Shown one piece after another: positions 16,997-25,724 of a DNA stretch of 64,000 bases (positions within the stretch are counted from its first letter, which is position 1; each line of letters begins with the position of its first letter). The stretch is from Cellulomonas timonensis (GTDB lineage Bacteria; Actinomycetota; Actinomycetes; Actinomycetales; Cellulomonadaceae). The position numbers and the translations under genes are program-made. The notes beneath the pieces are model-generated. The model made no database searches. It saw only the letters and a program-made list of their open reading frames with translations, and was not told where the DNA came from. The stretch spans positions 62,001 through 126,000 of the forward strand of contig NZ_FCOT01000009.1 in assembly GCF_900046455.1 (NCBI RefSeq), in the 5' to 3' direction.

Positions 16997-18064
16997 ATGC
17001 GCAGGGCACGAGCGGCACACACGACGGCGGTCACCGGCTGGGGGCTTGCGGCAGTGCTCCTGCTCGCGGCCTGCAGCTCGCCGGCGCCCATGCCGCGCAT
17101 CGAGGAGCCCGTGGTCGTCCCCCCGACGATCGAGGCCGCGAAGGCCGCCGCGCCCGCGCCGGTGATTCCCGTGACGTGGCCGCTCACCGGCGTCGCGGGG
17201 GAGCCCGCCGCCCGGCCCGCGCTCGCGGTGAAGATCGAGAACACGGCTGTGGCGCGGCCGCAGGCGGGGCTCGAGCAGGCCGACGTCGTCTGGGAGACGA
17301 TCGTCGAGTTCGACGTGTCGCGGTTCGTCGCGGTCTTCCACTCGCAGACGCCGGGCGAGGTCGGCCCTATCCGCTCGGTGCGCCCGATGGACCCGCTGAT
17401 CGTGGCCCCGCTGCACGGGCTGCTCGCGTACTCGGGCGGCCAGCCCGGGATCCTCGACGAGGTCGTCGCCTCCGGGGTGCAATCCCTCAGCCATGACCGC
17501 GGTGTCGCGGGCATGTACCGGGTGAGCGCGCGGTCGGCGCCGCACAACGTGTACGGCAACCCGCAGGCGTTCTGGGACCAGGTGGACGGCGAGCACCAGG
17601 CCGCGCCGCAGGAGCAGTTCGACTTCGCCCGCAGCCCGGAGCGCGCCTCGGCGGTCACGGGCGGCACGCCCGCGGCCCCGCTCGCGTTCCGGCTCTCGGC
17701 GGCGTCCAGCCCGAGCTGGACGTGGGACGGCACGGCCTGGCTCCGCTCCGAGGGGTCGAACCCGGCCACCGCCGCGAGCGGAGCCCGGCTCTCGGCGACG
17801 AACGTCGTGGCGATCACCGCCGACCACCCGGACACCGGATATGGCGCGCAGGGCGGAGCCGCGGTGCCGACCTACTCGCTCGTGGGCTCGGGCGACGCCG
17901 TCGTGGCCACCGGCGGCCAGACGATCGCGGCCCGCTGGCAGAAGGACGCGCCGGACGCGCCGCTGCGCCTCGTCACGGCCGACGGCGCCTCGGTGACCCT
18001 CGCGCCGGGCAACACCTGGGTCGAGCTGATCCCGGCCGGGAAGGGCTCGCTCACCGTCAGCTGA
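16997..18064 (+). CDS. DUF3048 (YerB-like) lipoprotein, copy 2
   Basis: A 355-residue paralogue of the preceding gene, with lipobox LLAAC (Cys26). Nearly all blocks align: WPLTGVAGEP, PALAVKIEN, QADVVWETIVEFDVSRFVAVF, VGPIRSVRPMD, LSHDRGVAGMYR, APHNVYGN and LAPGNTWVELIPA. Signal peptide and linker differ, while the core is strongly conserved, which fits an old tandem duplication with both copies kept. AAGGGGG precedes the ATG. The pair is probably one operon. Partner and function are unknown. Confidence 0.85.
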   Translation: MRRARAAHTTAVTGWGLAAVLLLAACSSPAPMPRIEEPVVVPPTIEAAKAAAPAPVIPVTWPLTGVAGEPAARPALAVKIENTAVARPQAGLEQADVVWETIVEFDVSRFVAVFHSQTPGEVGPIRSVRPMDPLIVAPLHGLLAYSGGQPGILDEVVASGVQSLSHDRGVAGMYRVSARSAPHNVYGNPQAFWDQVDGEHQAAPQEQFDFARSPERASAVTGGTPAAPLAFRLSAASSPSWTWDGTAWLRSEGSNPATAASGARLSATNVVAITADHPDTGYGAQGGAAVPTYSLVGSGDAVVATGGQTIAARWQKDAPDAPLRLVTADGASVTLAPGNTWVELIPAGKGSLTVS

Positions 18065-18235
18065 CGCCGCTGGCGCGCGTCGCCGGCGCGTGGGTTGTCC
18101 TGCCCAGGGTGGACCTGGCGTGCGGCGGGTGCGCCTGGGGGCTGATGCGGCGCCCTCGGCCGGGTGGAGGCGCGCGCCCCGGGCCTCGGCCGGTGGGCCG
18201 ATGTGGCGCGGCGGCGTCGTCGTCAGGCTGGTCGC

Positions 18236-18394
18236 ATGACAACTCTCGACTCGCATGAGGCCATCGAGCACGACAACCACGGCGTCGCGGCGGTGCTCGC
18301 CGCGGGGGCCGTGCTGCTCGCACTGCTGCTGGGGGGCGTGCTGCTGGTCAGCCAGGTCCTCGACGTCGCCGCCTGGGCATTCACGGAGCGCTGA
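18236..18394 (+). CDS. Small single-pass membrane protein (52 residues)
   Basis: Unrecognised short protein starting MTTLDSHEAIEHDNHG, with one strong hydrophobic helix (about residues 17-46) and a short end AWAFTER. It lies 171 bp after the second DUF3048 gene and only 6 bp before the convergent menB stop. No good ribosome site is visible. The helix and plausible topology make it credible, but conservation could not be tested. Confidence 0.5.
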   Translation: MTTLDSHEAIEHDNHGVAAVLAAGAVLLALLLGGVLLVSQVLDVAAWAFTER

Positions 18395-18400
18395 CCGGGC

Positions 18401-19366
18401 TCAGTACGCGTACGGGAAGCCGGACCAGTCCGGGTCCCGGCGCTGCAGGAACGCGTCGCGCCCCTCGACGGCCTCATCCGTCATGTAGGCGAGCCGCGTG
18501 GCCTCGCCCGCGAAGACCTGCTGGCCGGCCAGCCCGTCATCGGCCAGGTTGAACGCGAACTTCAGCATCCGGATGGCCTGCGGCGACTTGGTGGCGATGA
18601 TGCGCGCGTACTCCAGCGCGGCGTCCTCGAGCTGGTCGTGGTCGACGACGTCGTTGACGGCGCCCCACGCGAGGGCGTCCTCGGCCGAGTACTCGCGGGC
18701 GAGGAAGAAGATCTCCCGGGCGCGCTTCTGCCCCACCTGGCGGGCGAGCAGCGCCGAGCCGTAGCCGCCGTCGAATGAGCCGACGTTGGCGTCGGTCTGC
18801 ATGAACCGCGCGTGCTGGCGCGAGGCGATCGTGAGGTCGGCGACGACGTGCAGCGAGTGCCCGCCCCCGGCGGCCCAGCCGCCCACCACCGCGACGACCA
18901 CCTTGGGCATGGTGCGGATCAGGCGCTGCACCTCGAGGATGTGCAGGCGGCCCGCGCGCGCGGGGTCGATGGCGTCGGCGTGCTCGGCGTCCGGGTCGGA
19001 CGTGTAGCGGTAGCCGTCGCGGCCGCGGATGCGCTGGTCGCCGCCAGAGCAGAACGCCCAGCCGCCGTCCTTCGGGCTGGGCCCGTTGCCGGTGAGCAGC
19101 ACGGTGCCCACGTCGGAGCTCATCCGGGCGTGGTCGAGCACGCGGTAGAGCTCGTCGACGGTGTGCGGGCGGAACGCGTTGCGGACCTCGGGCCGGTCGA
19201 AGGCCACGCGCACCACGGGCAGGTCGCGCTCGCTGGCCCCGTCGGGCCCGGACGTGCGCTCGACGCCCCGGTGGTACGTGAGGTCGGTGAGGTCCTCGAA
19301 GCCGGCGACGGCGCGCCAGCGCGTCGGGTCGAAGGTCTGGGACACCTGAGGGGGGAGGTCGCTCAC
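18401..19366 (-). CDS. menB: 1,4-dihydroxy-2-naphthoyl-CoA synthase MenB
   Basis: A 321-residue crotonase-fold enzyme that closes the second ring of the naphthoquinone from o-succinylbenzoyl-CoA. Visible blocks are RPEVRNAFRPHTVDEL, CSGGDQRIRG, the oxyanion-hole region VAVVGGWAAGGGHSLH, TDANVGSFDGGYG with the key Asp, and the C-terminal RRDPDWSGFPYAY. I chose GTG 19366 (MSDLPPQVS) because AGGG lies about 8 bases upstream; GTG 19375 would add three residues. It is divergent from menC. Confidence 0.94.
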   Translation of the reverse strand: MSDLPPQVSQTFDPTRWRAVAGFEDLTDLTYHRGVERTSGPDGASERDLPVVRVAFDRPEVRNAFRPHTVDELYRVLDHARMSSDVGTVLLTGNGPSPKDGGWAFCSGGDQRIRGRDGYRYTSDPDAEHADAIDPARAGRLHILEVQRLIRTMPKVVVAVVGGWAAGGGHSLHVVADLTIASRQHARFMQTDANVGSFDGGYGSALLARQVGQKRAREIFFLAREYSAEDALAWGAVNDVVDHDQLEDAALEYARIIATKSPQAIRMLKFAFNLADDGLAGQQVFAGEATRLAYMTDEAVEGRDAFLQRRDPDWSGFPYAY

Positions 19367-19452
19367 GTCCCACACCCTAGCCAGCGGACCTGCGTCGCCT
19401 GGCCCCGCGGCGCCGGTTCGAGCCCCCGGGATGGCCCTCCTAGGCTGGGGCC

Positions 19453-20348
19453 GTGCCCCTCGAACCCGCCGCCCCGCACGTCTTCCAGATCCCGATGCGC
19501 ACCCGGTTCCGGGGCATCACCGTGCGCGAGGGGATGCTGTGGCAGGGGCCTGCCGGCTGGGGCGAGCTCAGCCCGTTCTGGGACTACGACGCCGCCGAGT
19601 CCGCGAGCTGGCTGCGGGCCGCGCGGGAGGCCGCCGAGGTGGGCTGGCCCGCCCCGGTGCGCGCCTCGATCCCCGTGAACGTCACAGTGCCCGCCGTGGA
19701 CGCCGCGACGGCGCACCGCATCGTCAGTGCCTCGGGCGGCTGCCGCACCGCCAAGGTGAAGGTCGCCGAGCCGGGGCAGTCCGAGCGTGACGAGGTGGAA
19801 CGGCTCGAGGCGGTGCGCGACGCCCTCGGGCCGGCCGGCGCGATCCGGGTGGACGCCAACGGCGGGTGGGACGTGGACACCGCGATCGCCCGCCTGCGGG
19901 TGCTCGACCGCGCCGCGGGAGGCCTCGAGTACGCCGAGCAGCCCGTGGCCGACGTGCCCGGACTGGCCGCCGTGCGCCGCGCGACGCATGTCCCGATCGC
20001 CGCCGACGAGTCCATCCGCCGCGCGGAGGACCCGTTCGCCGTGGTCCGCGCCGAGGCCGCGGACATCGTGGTGCTCAAGGTGCAGCCGCTCGGCGGGGTG
20101 CGCGCCTGCCTCGACCTCGCCGCCGAGGTGGGGCTGCCCGTCGTGGTCTCCTCCGCGCTGGAGACCTCCGTGGGGCTCGCCGCGGGCCTCGCGCTCGCGG
20201 CCGCGCTGCCGGATCTGCCGTACGCGTGCGGGCTCGCCACTGCCCAGCTCCTCACCGCCGACGTCACCGCCGACCCGCTGCTGCCGGTGGACGGGCAGAT
20301 CGCCGTGCGCCGTCCCGTGGTGGACGCCGCGCTGCTCGCCGCCGTCGC
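19453..20348 (+). CDS. menC: o-Succinylbenzoate synthase MenC (3' end disrupted)
   Basis: An enolase-superfamily enzyme that dehydrates SHCHC to o-succinylbenzoate. All catalytic residues are in the trustworthy part: Lys101 and Lys103 in TAKVKV, Asp134 in RVDANGGWD, Glu162 in EYAEQP, Asp185 in AADES and Lys209 in VLKVQP. From base 20349 the sequence becomes an exact 129-bp copy of codons 104-147 of the same gene and then a G-rich tract. The frame runs on without a stop to 20928, inside menD. The natural C-terminus, probably about 20 residues more, is therefore not readable. GTG start at 19453. Probable assembly fault rather than a real fusion. Confidence 0.85.
19764..19892 (+). repeat. 129-bp exact direct repeat, copy 1 (inside menC)
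   Basis: Identical base for base with 20349-20477, at an offset of 585 bp, a multiple of three, so both copies read the same 43 codons. This copy is in its natural place: it encodes the central barrel of MenC, including Asp134. Confidence 0.95.
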
Positions 20349-20477
20349 CGCCGAGCCGGGGCAGTCCGAGCGTGACGAGGTGGAACGGCTCGAGGCGGTG
20401 CGCGACGCCCTCGGGCCGGCCGGCGCGATCCGGGTGGACGCCAACGGCGGGTGGGACGTGGACACCGCGATCGCCCG
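20349..20477 (+). repeat. 129-bp exact direct repeat, copy 2 (after menC)
   Basis: Perfect copy of 19764-19892 placed just where the MenC C-terminus is expected. It is followed directly by a poly-G tract. Absence of any mismatch suggests either a very recent event or, more likely, an assembly artefact. The length is close to the 127-mer used by common short-read assemblers (inference). Confidence 0.93.
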
Positions 20478-20640
<163 letters not shown>

Positions 20641-20659
20641 CGTCTGACGCGGGCCGTCG

Positions 20660-22558
20660 ATGGCGGGCCACGCCCCGGCCCCGGTTTACGGTGGGACCGG
20701 GACACGCACTTCCACGCCGGGCCCGCGCCCCGCCGACGACCCCGACGCCCCCGCCACCACGGCGGCGCGGGTCCTGGTGCAGGCGCTCGCGGCCCTCGGC
20801 GTGCGCGACGCGGTCCTGGCGCCGGGCTCCCGCAGCGCGCCGCTCGCGTACGCGCTGGCCGACGCGGCCCGGCCAGACGGGGATCGTCCCGTCGGCGCGC
20901 CGGCGATCCGGCTGCATGTGCGCACTGACGAGCGCGCTGCCGGCTTCCTCGCGTTGGGCCTGGCCAAGGCCCATGACGCGATCGGCGACCGGCGGCCCGT
21001 GGTCGTCGTGACGACCTCCGGCACGGCGGTGGCGAACCTGCACCCCGCAGTGCTCGAGGCGCACCACGCGGGGCTGCCGCTCATCCTGCTCACCGCCGAC
21101 CGCCCGCATGAGCTGCGCGGCACGGGCGCCAACCAGACCACCACCCAGGCCGGCATCTTCGGCACGTCGACGCGCCTGGCCGCCGACGTGCCCGCGCCCA
21201 CCGGCCGGCCCGGCGAGGCCGCCGACCTGCGCAACCTGCTCTCCCGGGCGGTCGCCGCCGCGACGGGCGCCCGCAGCGCGGACCCCGGCCCCGTCCATCT
21301 CGACCTGGCCTTCCGGGAGCCGCTCGTCCCGCTGGGCTCCGCGTGGCCTGAGCCGAGCGCGGACGGCCTCACGTGGGTCCCGCCCCGCGTCGTCGGGGAC
21401 GTGGCCGCCGTGGATGTGGCGGAGGCCGGCGCGGTGGCGGACGTGGCCGCCGCCGCCCGCCCGGCGGGAACCGCGCGCCGCGCGACCGACCTGCCCACGG
21501 TGGTGGTCGCGGGCGATGGGGCCGGTCCCGCGGCCCGCGAGCTCGCGGAGGCGAACGGGTGGCCGCTGCTCGCCGAGCCGTCCTCCGGCGCCCTCGGCAG
21601 CCCCCACGCGGTCCCCGCGCACCGACTGCTGCTGACCCATGCGGAGCTCGGGGGAGCGGTGCGCCGGGCCGTGGTGCTCGGCCGGCCCACCCTCACGCGC
21701 CCGGTGCAGCACCTGCTCGGCCGCGCGGACGTCGAGGTCGTCGTCATCGCGCCCTCGGGCCGCGACTGGCCCGACGCGATGCGCCGGGCCGCCGAGGCGC
21801 ACACCGCAGTCCCCGCCCGGATGCGCGCCGGCGCCGACCCGCATGCAGGCCCGCCCAGCTGGCTCGCCGCATGGCAGGCCGCGGGCAAGGCGGCGCTCAC
21901 CGCGATCGACGAGGTGCTCGACGCGCCGACGCCCCCGTCCCGCAGCGGCACCCGTGTCAGTGGCCCGGCGCTCGCCCGTGACGTGGCCCGGGCCACGCAC
22001 GCCGACGACGTGCTGGTGATCGGCTCCAGCAACCCCGTCCGGGACCTCGACCTGGTGGCCGCCTGGGACGAGCCCCGCACCGTGCTGGCCAACCGTGGGC
22101 TCGCGGGCATCGACGGGTTCGTCTCGACTGCCCTCGGCGTCGCGCTCGCGCTGCCCCGGCGCCGGGTGCGCGCTCTGCTCGGCGACCTGACCTTCCTGCA
22201 CGACGCGGGCGGACTGCTGCGCGGTCCATTCGAGCCGGCCGTGGACCTGCAGATCGTGGTCGCGAACGACGACGGCGGGTCGATCTTCTCCACGCTCGAG
22301 CACGGGGCGCCTGAGCACGCCGACGTGTTCGAACGCGTCTTCGCGACACCGCACGGCGCGGACCTCTCGGCGCTGTGCGCGGCCTACGGGGTGCGCCACA
22401 CCCGGGTCACCGACGTCGAGGGGCTGGCCCCGGCGCTCGCGGCGCCCGGCACGGGGGTCAGCGTGGTGGAGGTGCGTGTGGACCGTGTCGGACGGCGCGC
22501 TCTGATGGCACGGCTCGGGGCCGCCGCCGACGACGCGATCCGCCGCTCGCTCACCTGA
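20660..22558 (+). CDS. menD: SEPHCHC synthase MenD (start uncertain)
   Basis: A thiamine-diphosphate enzyme that adds 2-oxoglutarate to isochorismate, the first committed menaquinone step. Family blocks are RVLVQALAALGVRDAVLAPGSRSAPLA, split as VLVQALAALGVRD and AVLAPGSRSAPLA, then RTDERAAGF with the TPP-activating Glu91, TTSGTAVANLHPAV, and the cofactor motif GDLTFLHDAGG followed by ANDDGGSIFSTLEHG. At 632 residues it is a little longer than usual: the first 30 residues before PATTAARVL are not family-like and follow the suspect G tract, so the true start could be later or lie in the damaged region. The body is intact. Confidence 0.9.
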   Translation: MAGHAPAPVYGGTGTRTSTPGPRPADDPDAPATTAARVLVQALAALGVRDAVLAPGSRSAPLAYALADAARPDGDRPVGAPAIRLHVRTDERAAGFLALGLAKAHDAIGDRRPVVVVTTSGTAVANLHPAVLEAHHAGLPLILLTADRPHELRGTGANQTTTQAGIFGTSTRLAADVPAPTGRPGEAADLRNLLSRAVAAATGARSADPGPVHLDLAFREPLVPLGSAWPEPSADGLTWVPPRVVGDVAAVDVAEAGAVADVAAAARPAGTARRATDLPTVVVAGDGAGPAARELAEANGWPLLAEPSSGALGSPHAVPAHRLLLTHAELGGAVRRAVVLGRPTLTRPVQHLLGRADVEVVVIAPSGRDWPDAMRRAAEAHTAVPARMRAGADPHAGPPSWLAAWQAAGKAALTAIDEVLDAPTPPSRSGTRVSGPALARDVARATHADDVLVIGSSNPVRDLDLVAAWDEPRTVLANRGLAGIDGFVSTALGVALALPRRRVRALLGDLTFLHDAGGLLRGPFEPAVDLQIVVANDDGGSIFSTLEHGAPEHADVFERVFATPHGADLSALCAAYGVRHTRVTDVEGLAPALAAPGTGVSVVEVRVDRVGRRALMARLGAAADDAIRRSLT

Positions 22559-22686
22559 TCTGCGAGCGTTCTCCCAGGTGGCGGGCACCGCCATGACGCG
22601 AGGTCGATTCTTAGCCGGTTCCCAGGAATCCTGAAGGATGCGCCCAGCGCCGACATGTCTCATGGTGGGCACTAAGGAGGCCACCC

Positions 22687-24321
22687 ATGAGCACCCCGGA
22701 CGACCCACGCTCGGCTCAGCCCGACGAGCCGCAGCAGCCTGCCGAGCCGCAGCGCCCCGCCGAGCAGCAGCGCCCCGCCGAGCCGCACGAGGCGGACACG
22801 CAGGTTCTTCGCCCCACCGCCCAGCAGCGCGAGCCCGGCCACCAGGGCCAGCCCGGCCAGCACGGCCAGCAGCCCCCGCATCCGACCAACCCGTTCTCAC
22901 CGCCGCACCCCGCGGCGCCGTCCGAGCGCGGCGGCCAGGGCGGATGGTCCGGCGGTGAGGGCGGGATGCCAGGGCAGGCCCCGCCACCCGGCGGACAGGC
23001 GCCACCGCCGTCCGGCGGTCAGCCAGGCGGTCCCGGTCAGCCAGGCGGTCCCGGTCAGCCCAGCGGCCCGGGCGGCCAACCCCCGCAGCGCCGGTCCATC
23101 TGGGGCCCGCTCGTCGGCGTGGCCATCGCCGCCGCGCTGCTCGCGAGCATCGTGACGGCAGGCCTGATGGCGCTCGTGCTGCGTGACGACAACGGGTCCA
23201 GCTCGTCGTTGGCGACGATCGGCCAGGGCTCGTCCGCGTCGCCGTCCGCGCCCGTCAAGGGCTCCACTGTGGAGAACCCCGACTGGGAGCGGGTGGCCTC
23301 GGCGGTGCAGGCCTCGGTCGTCGCGATCGCGGTGCAGACCCAGAGCGGCGCTGGCCAGGGCTCGGGCGTCATCATCGACGACAGCGGCAACATCCTCACC
23401 AACGATCACGTGGTCGGCGACGCCGTCGACGGCGGCATCGAGGTGACGCTGACTGATGGCCGGCTGTTCCAGGCCGAGGTGGTCGGCACCGACTCGGCCA
23501 CCGACCTCGCCGTGATCCGCCTGCTGGACGCCCCGGACGACCTGGATCCCGCGACGCTGGGCGACTCGGACGATGTGACCGTCGGCGAGGCCGTCATGGC
23601 GGTCGGCAACCCGCTCGGCCTGTCCAACACGGTGACCACCGGCATCGTCTCGGCGGTGGACCGCCCGGTGTCGACGTCGGAGTCCGGCGGCGAGGCCGTC
23701 ACCAACGCCATCCAGATTGACGCGGCCATCAACCCGGGCAACTCCGGCGGCCCGCTGTTCGACGGCCAGGGCCTGGTCATCGGCATCACGTCCTCGATCG
23801 CCACGCTGTCCAGCGAGTCGGGGTCGATCGGCCTGGGCTTCGCGATCCCGGTCAACCTGGCCAAGCAGATCGGCACCCAGCTCATCGACTCGGGCTCCGC
23901 GGAGCACGCGTTCCTCGGGGTCTCGATGACGGACGGCACGGCCACGGCGGACGGCGTCACGCGTCGCGGCGCTGTGGTGCAGGCGGTGACCGCGGGCTCG
24001 CCCGCGGCAGAGGCCGGCGTCCAGCAGGGCGACGTGATCGTGGCCATCGACGACAAGCCGGTGGCGGGCGCCGAGTCCCTCACGGCGTACGTGCGGGAGC
24101 TGACCTCCGGCTCCAAGGTCACCCTGACGCTGGTGCGGGACGGCCAGACGAAGGATGTCGAGGCGACACTCGCCACGCGTCAGGAGACCCCGACGAGCGC
24201 CCCCACCCAGACGCCGAACAGCTCCACCCAGCCAGGGTTGGAGCAGAACGGCTCGGATGTCACCCCGGAGCAGCTCTGGGAGTGGTTCCAGCAGCAGCAG
24301 GAGCAGCAGAACCGGAACTGA
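22687..24321 (+). CDS. HtrA/DegP-type trypsin-like serine protease with PDZ domain
   Basis: A 544-residue membrane-anchored quality-control protease. A 137-residue cytoplasmic part rich in Pro, Gln and Gly (with tandem repeats) precedes one membrane helix (138-165). The extracellular trypsin fold has the triad His241 (LTNDHVVG), Asp273 (SATDLAVIRL) and Ser353 (NPGNSGGPLF). A PDZ domain spans about 395-490 (FLGVSMTDG to TLTLVRDGQ), followed by a Gln-rich end. A strong AAGGAGG at 22674-22680 marks the ATG. It should degrade or refold damaged exported proteins, as PepD/HtrA of mycobacteria does. It separates menD from the convergent menF. Confidence 0.93.
   Translation: MSTPDDPRSAQPDEPQQPAEPQRPAEQQRPAEPHEADTQVLRPTAQQREPGHQGQPGQHGQQPPHPTNPFSPPHPAAPSERGGQGGWSGGEGGMPGQAPPPGGQAPPPSGGQPGGPGQPGGPGQPSGPGGQPPQRRSIWGPLVGVAIAAALLASIVTAGLMALVLRDDNGSSSSLATIGQGSSASPSAPVKGSTVENPDWERVASAVQASVVAIAVQTQSGAGQGSGVIIDDSGNILTNDHVVGDAVDGGIEVTLTDGRLFQAEVVGTDSATDLAVIRLLDAPDDLDPATLGDSDDVTVGEAVMAVGNPLGLSNTVTTGIVSAVDRPVSTSESGGEAVTNAIQIDAAINPGNSGGPLFDGQGLVIGITSSIATLSSESGSIGLGFAIPVNLAKQIGTQLIDSGSAEHAFLGVSMTDGTATADGVTRRGAVVQAVTAGSPAAEAGVQQGDVIVAIDDKPVAGAESLTAYVRELTSGSKVTLTLVRDGQTKDVEATLATRQETPTSAPTQTPNSSTQPGLEQNGSDVTPEQLWEWFQQQQEQQNRN
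23023..23058 (+). repeat. Two tandem 18-bp repeats in the HtrA N-terminal linker
   Basis: CCAGGCGGTCCCGGTCAG occurs twice head to tail and then a third degenerate time, giving Pro-Gly-Gly-Pro-Gly-Gln repeats in the disordered cytoplasmic part. Copy number is likely to vary by slippage. Confidence 0.75.
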
Positions 24322-24350
24322 CCCGTCGGGTCAGCCCAGCCGTGACGCGT

Positions 24351-24387
24351 GACGCGCTCGGCGCCGCTAGTCGGCGCCGAGCGCGTC
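24351..24387. terminator. Hairpin terminator between htrA-like gene and menF, holding the menF stop
   Basis: Perfect 16-bp stem (GACGCGCTCGGCGCCG and its complement) with the 5-base loop CTAGT. On the minus strand the menF stop codon TAG lies in the loop and the last menF codons form one arm. The other arm lies in the convergent htrA-like trailer. No U-tract. It probably serves both genes. Confidence 0.8.
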
Positions 24388-25677
24388 GCGCATCGGCACC
24401 AGCTTGGCCTCGGACTCGGCGAGCTCCGCTGAGGGCTCGGAGGCGGCGACGATCCCGCAGCCCGCGAACAGCCGCACCCGGCGCGGGTCCTGCGGGTCGA
24501 CGTGCGCGGAGCGCAGCGCGATGCCCCACTCGCCGTCGCCGTCGGCGCCGAGCCAGCCCACGGGGCCGGCGTACCTGTCGCGCTCCATGCCCTCGATACG
24601 GCTGATGAGCCGGGCCGCCGCGGCGGTGGGGGTGCCGCACACCGCGGCGGTGGGGTGCAGCGCGGCGGCGAGCGCGAGGCTCGACGGGTTCGCCGCGAGG
24701 ACCCCTGTGACGTCGGAGGCCAGGTGCAGCACGTTGGGCAGGTGCAGCACGAACGGCACGTCGGGCACGTTGGTGGAGGTGCAGAACGGCGCGAGCGCGT
24801 CGGCGACGGAGGACACGGCGTACTCGTGCTCCTCGAGGTCCTTCGACGAGTGCGCGAGCGTCGCGGCGCGGGCCACGTCGGCGTCGTCGTCGCCGGTGCG
24901 CCGGATCGTCCCGGCCAGCACCCGCGAGGTGACCAGGCCCTTCTCGGAGCGGACCAGCAGCTCGGGCGTGGCGCCGATCAGGCCGTCGACGCTGAACGTC
25001 CAGCACGAGGGGTAGCGCGCGGCGAGGCGCCGCAGCGGCCACCGCACGTCGAGCGGCTCGCTGGTCGTGGCGTACACATCGCGGGCCAGGACGACCTTGT
25101 CGACCTCGCCGGCGCGGATCGCCGCGACGCCGTTCTCGACCACGGACAGCCAGTCCTCGGAGCGCACCGCGCCGTCGGTGTAGGAGACGTTCCCGGGGCG
25201 CACGGGCTCGGGCTGCGGGGTGGCGAGCTCGGCGAGGGTGGGGGTGGCGCGCAGTGTGGCGCCGGTGTCGATGGTGGTGAGCCAGCTCCGGGCGCCGCGG
25301 CGGCCGACGACGACCCGCGGCACCACGAGCACCCCGCCCGCGGCGGAGTCCTCGTCGAACGCGAAGGACGCGAAGGCCACGGGGCCGGTTCCGGGCAGGT
25401 CGACCTCGTCGCGCACGATGGCGTGCGCGAGCAGCTCCTGCCAGGCGCGCTCGGCGTCGGCGAACCGGTCATGCCCGGCGACCTCGACCCGCAGCGCCTC
25501 ACCCCAGCCGACGATGCCGTCGCCGCGTCGCACCCAGGCGAGGGGCGCGTCCGCGGGCAGCAGGCCGAGCAGGTCGGCGGGGTCGGCACTGGCGCCGGAC
25601 CGGCTGGGGAGGTCGTCGAGCGGCACCGTCCGGACCACGAGCGGGTGCGGGACGGCGTCGGGCATGGTGCTGGTCAT
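24367..25677 (-). CDS. menF: Isochorismate synthase MenF
   Basis: A 436-residue chorismate-binding enzyme that isomerises chorismate to isochorismate, the substrate of MenD. Family blocks are VDKVVLARDVY, PSCWTFSVDGLIGATPELLV (around residue 235), AGTIRRTGDD, SSKDLEEHEYAV, LHPTAAVCGTPTAAA, RDRYAGPVGW and FAGCGIVAASEPSAE. The Glu and Gly-rich Mg site is intact. No nucleophile for pyruvate elimination distinguishes it from salicylate synthases with confidence, but the men context decides. ATG 25677 is taken; ATG 25665 is possible. It diverges from menG over 47 bp. Confidence 0.9.
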   Translation of the reverse strand: MTSTMPDAVPHPLVVRTVPLDDLPSRSGASADPADLLGLLPADAPLAWVRRGDGIVGWGEALRVEVAGHDRFADAERAWQELLAHAIVRDEVDLPGTGPVAFASFAFDEDSAAGGVLVVPRVVVGRRGARSWLTTIDTGATLRATPTLAELATPQPEPVRPGNVSYTDGAVRSEDWLSVVENGVAAIRAGEVDKVVLARDVYATTSEPLDVRWPLRRLAARYPSCWTFSVDGLIGATPELLVRSEKGLVTSRVLAGTIRRTGDDDADVARAATLAHSSKDLEEHEYAVSSVADALAPFCTSTNVPDVPFVLHLPNVLHLASDVTGVLAANPSSLALAAALHPTAAVCGTPTAAAARLISRIEGMERDRYAGPVGWLGADGDGEWGIALRSAHVDPQDPRRVRLFAGCGIVAASEPSAELAESEAKLVPMRDALGAD

Positions 25678-25724
25678 CGCGATCAGGGTACGTCCCACCG
25701 CCGCAGACCTGAGACGATGGGCGC
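25678..25724. promoter_or_regulatory. Short divergent promoter region menF/menG
   Basis: Only 47 bp separate the divergent menF and menG starts, so their promoters must be back to back or overlap coding sequence. TGAGACGATGG precedes menG. No clear operator is seen. Confidence 0.4.
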
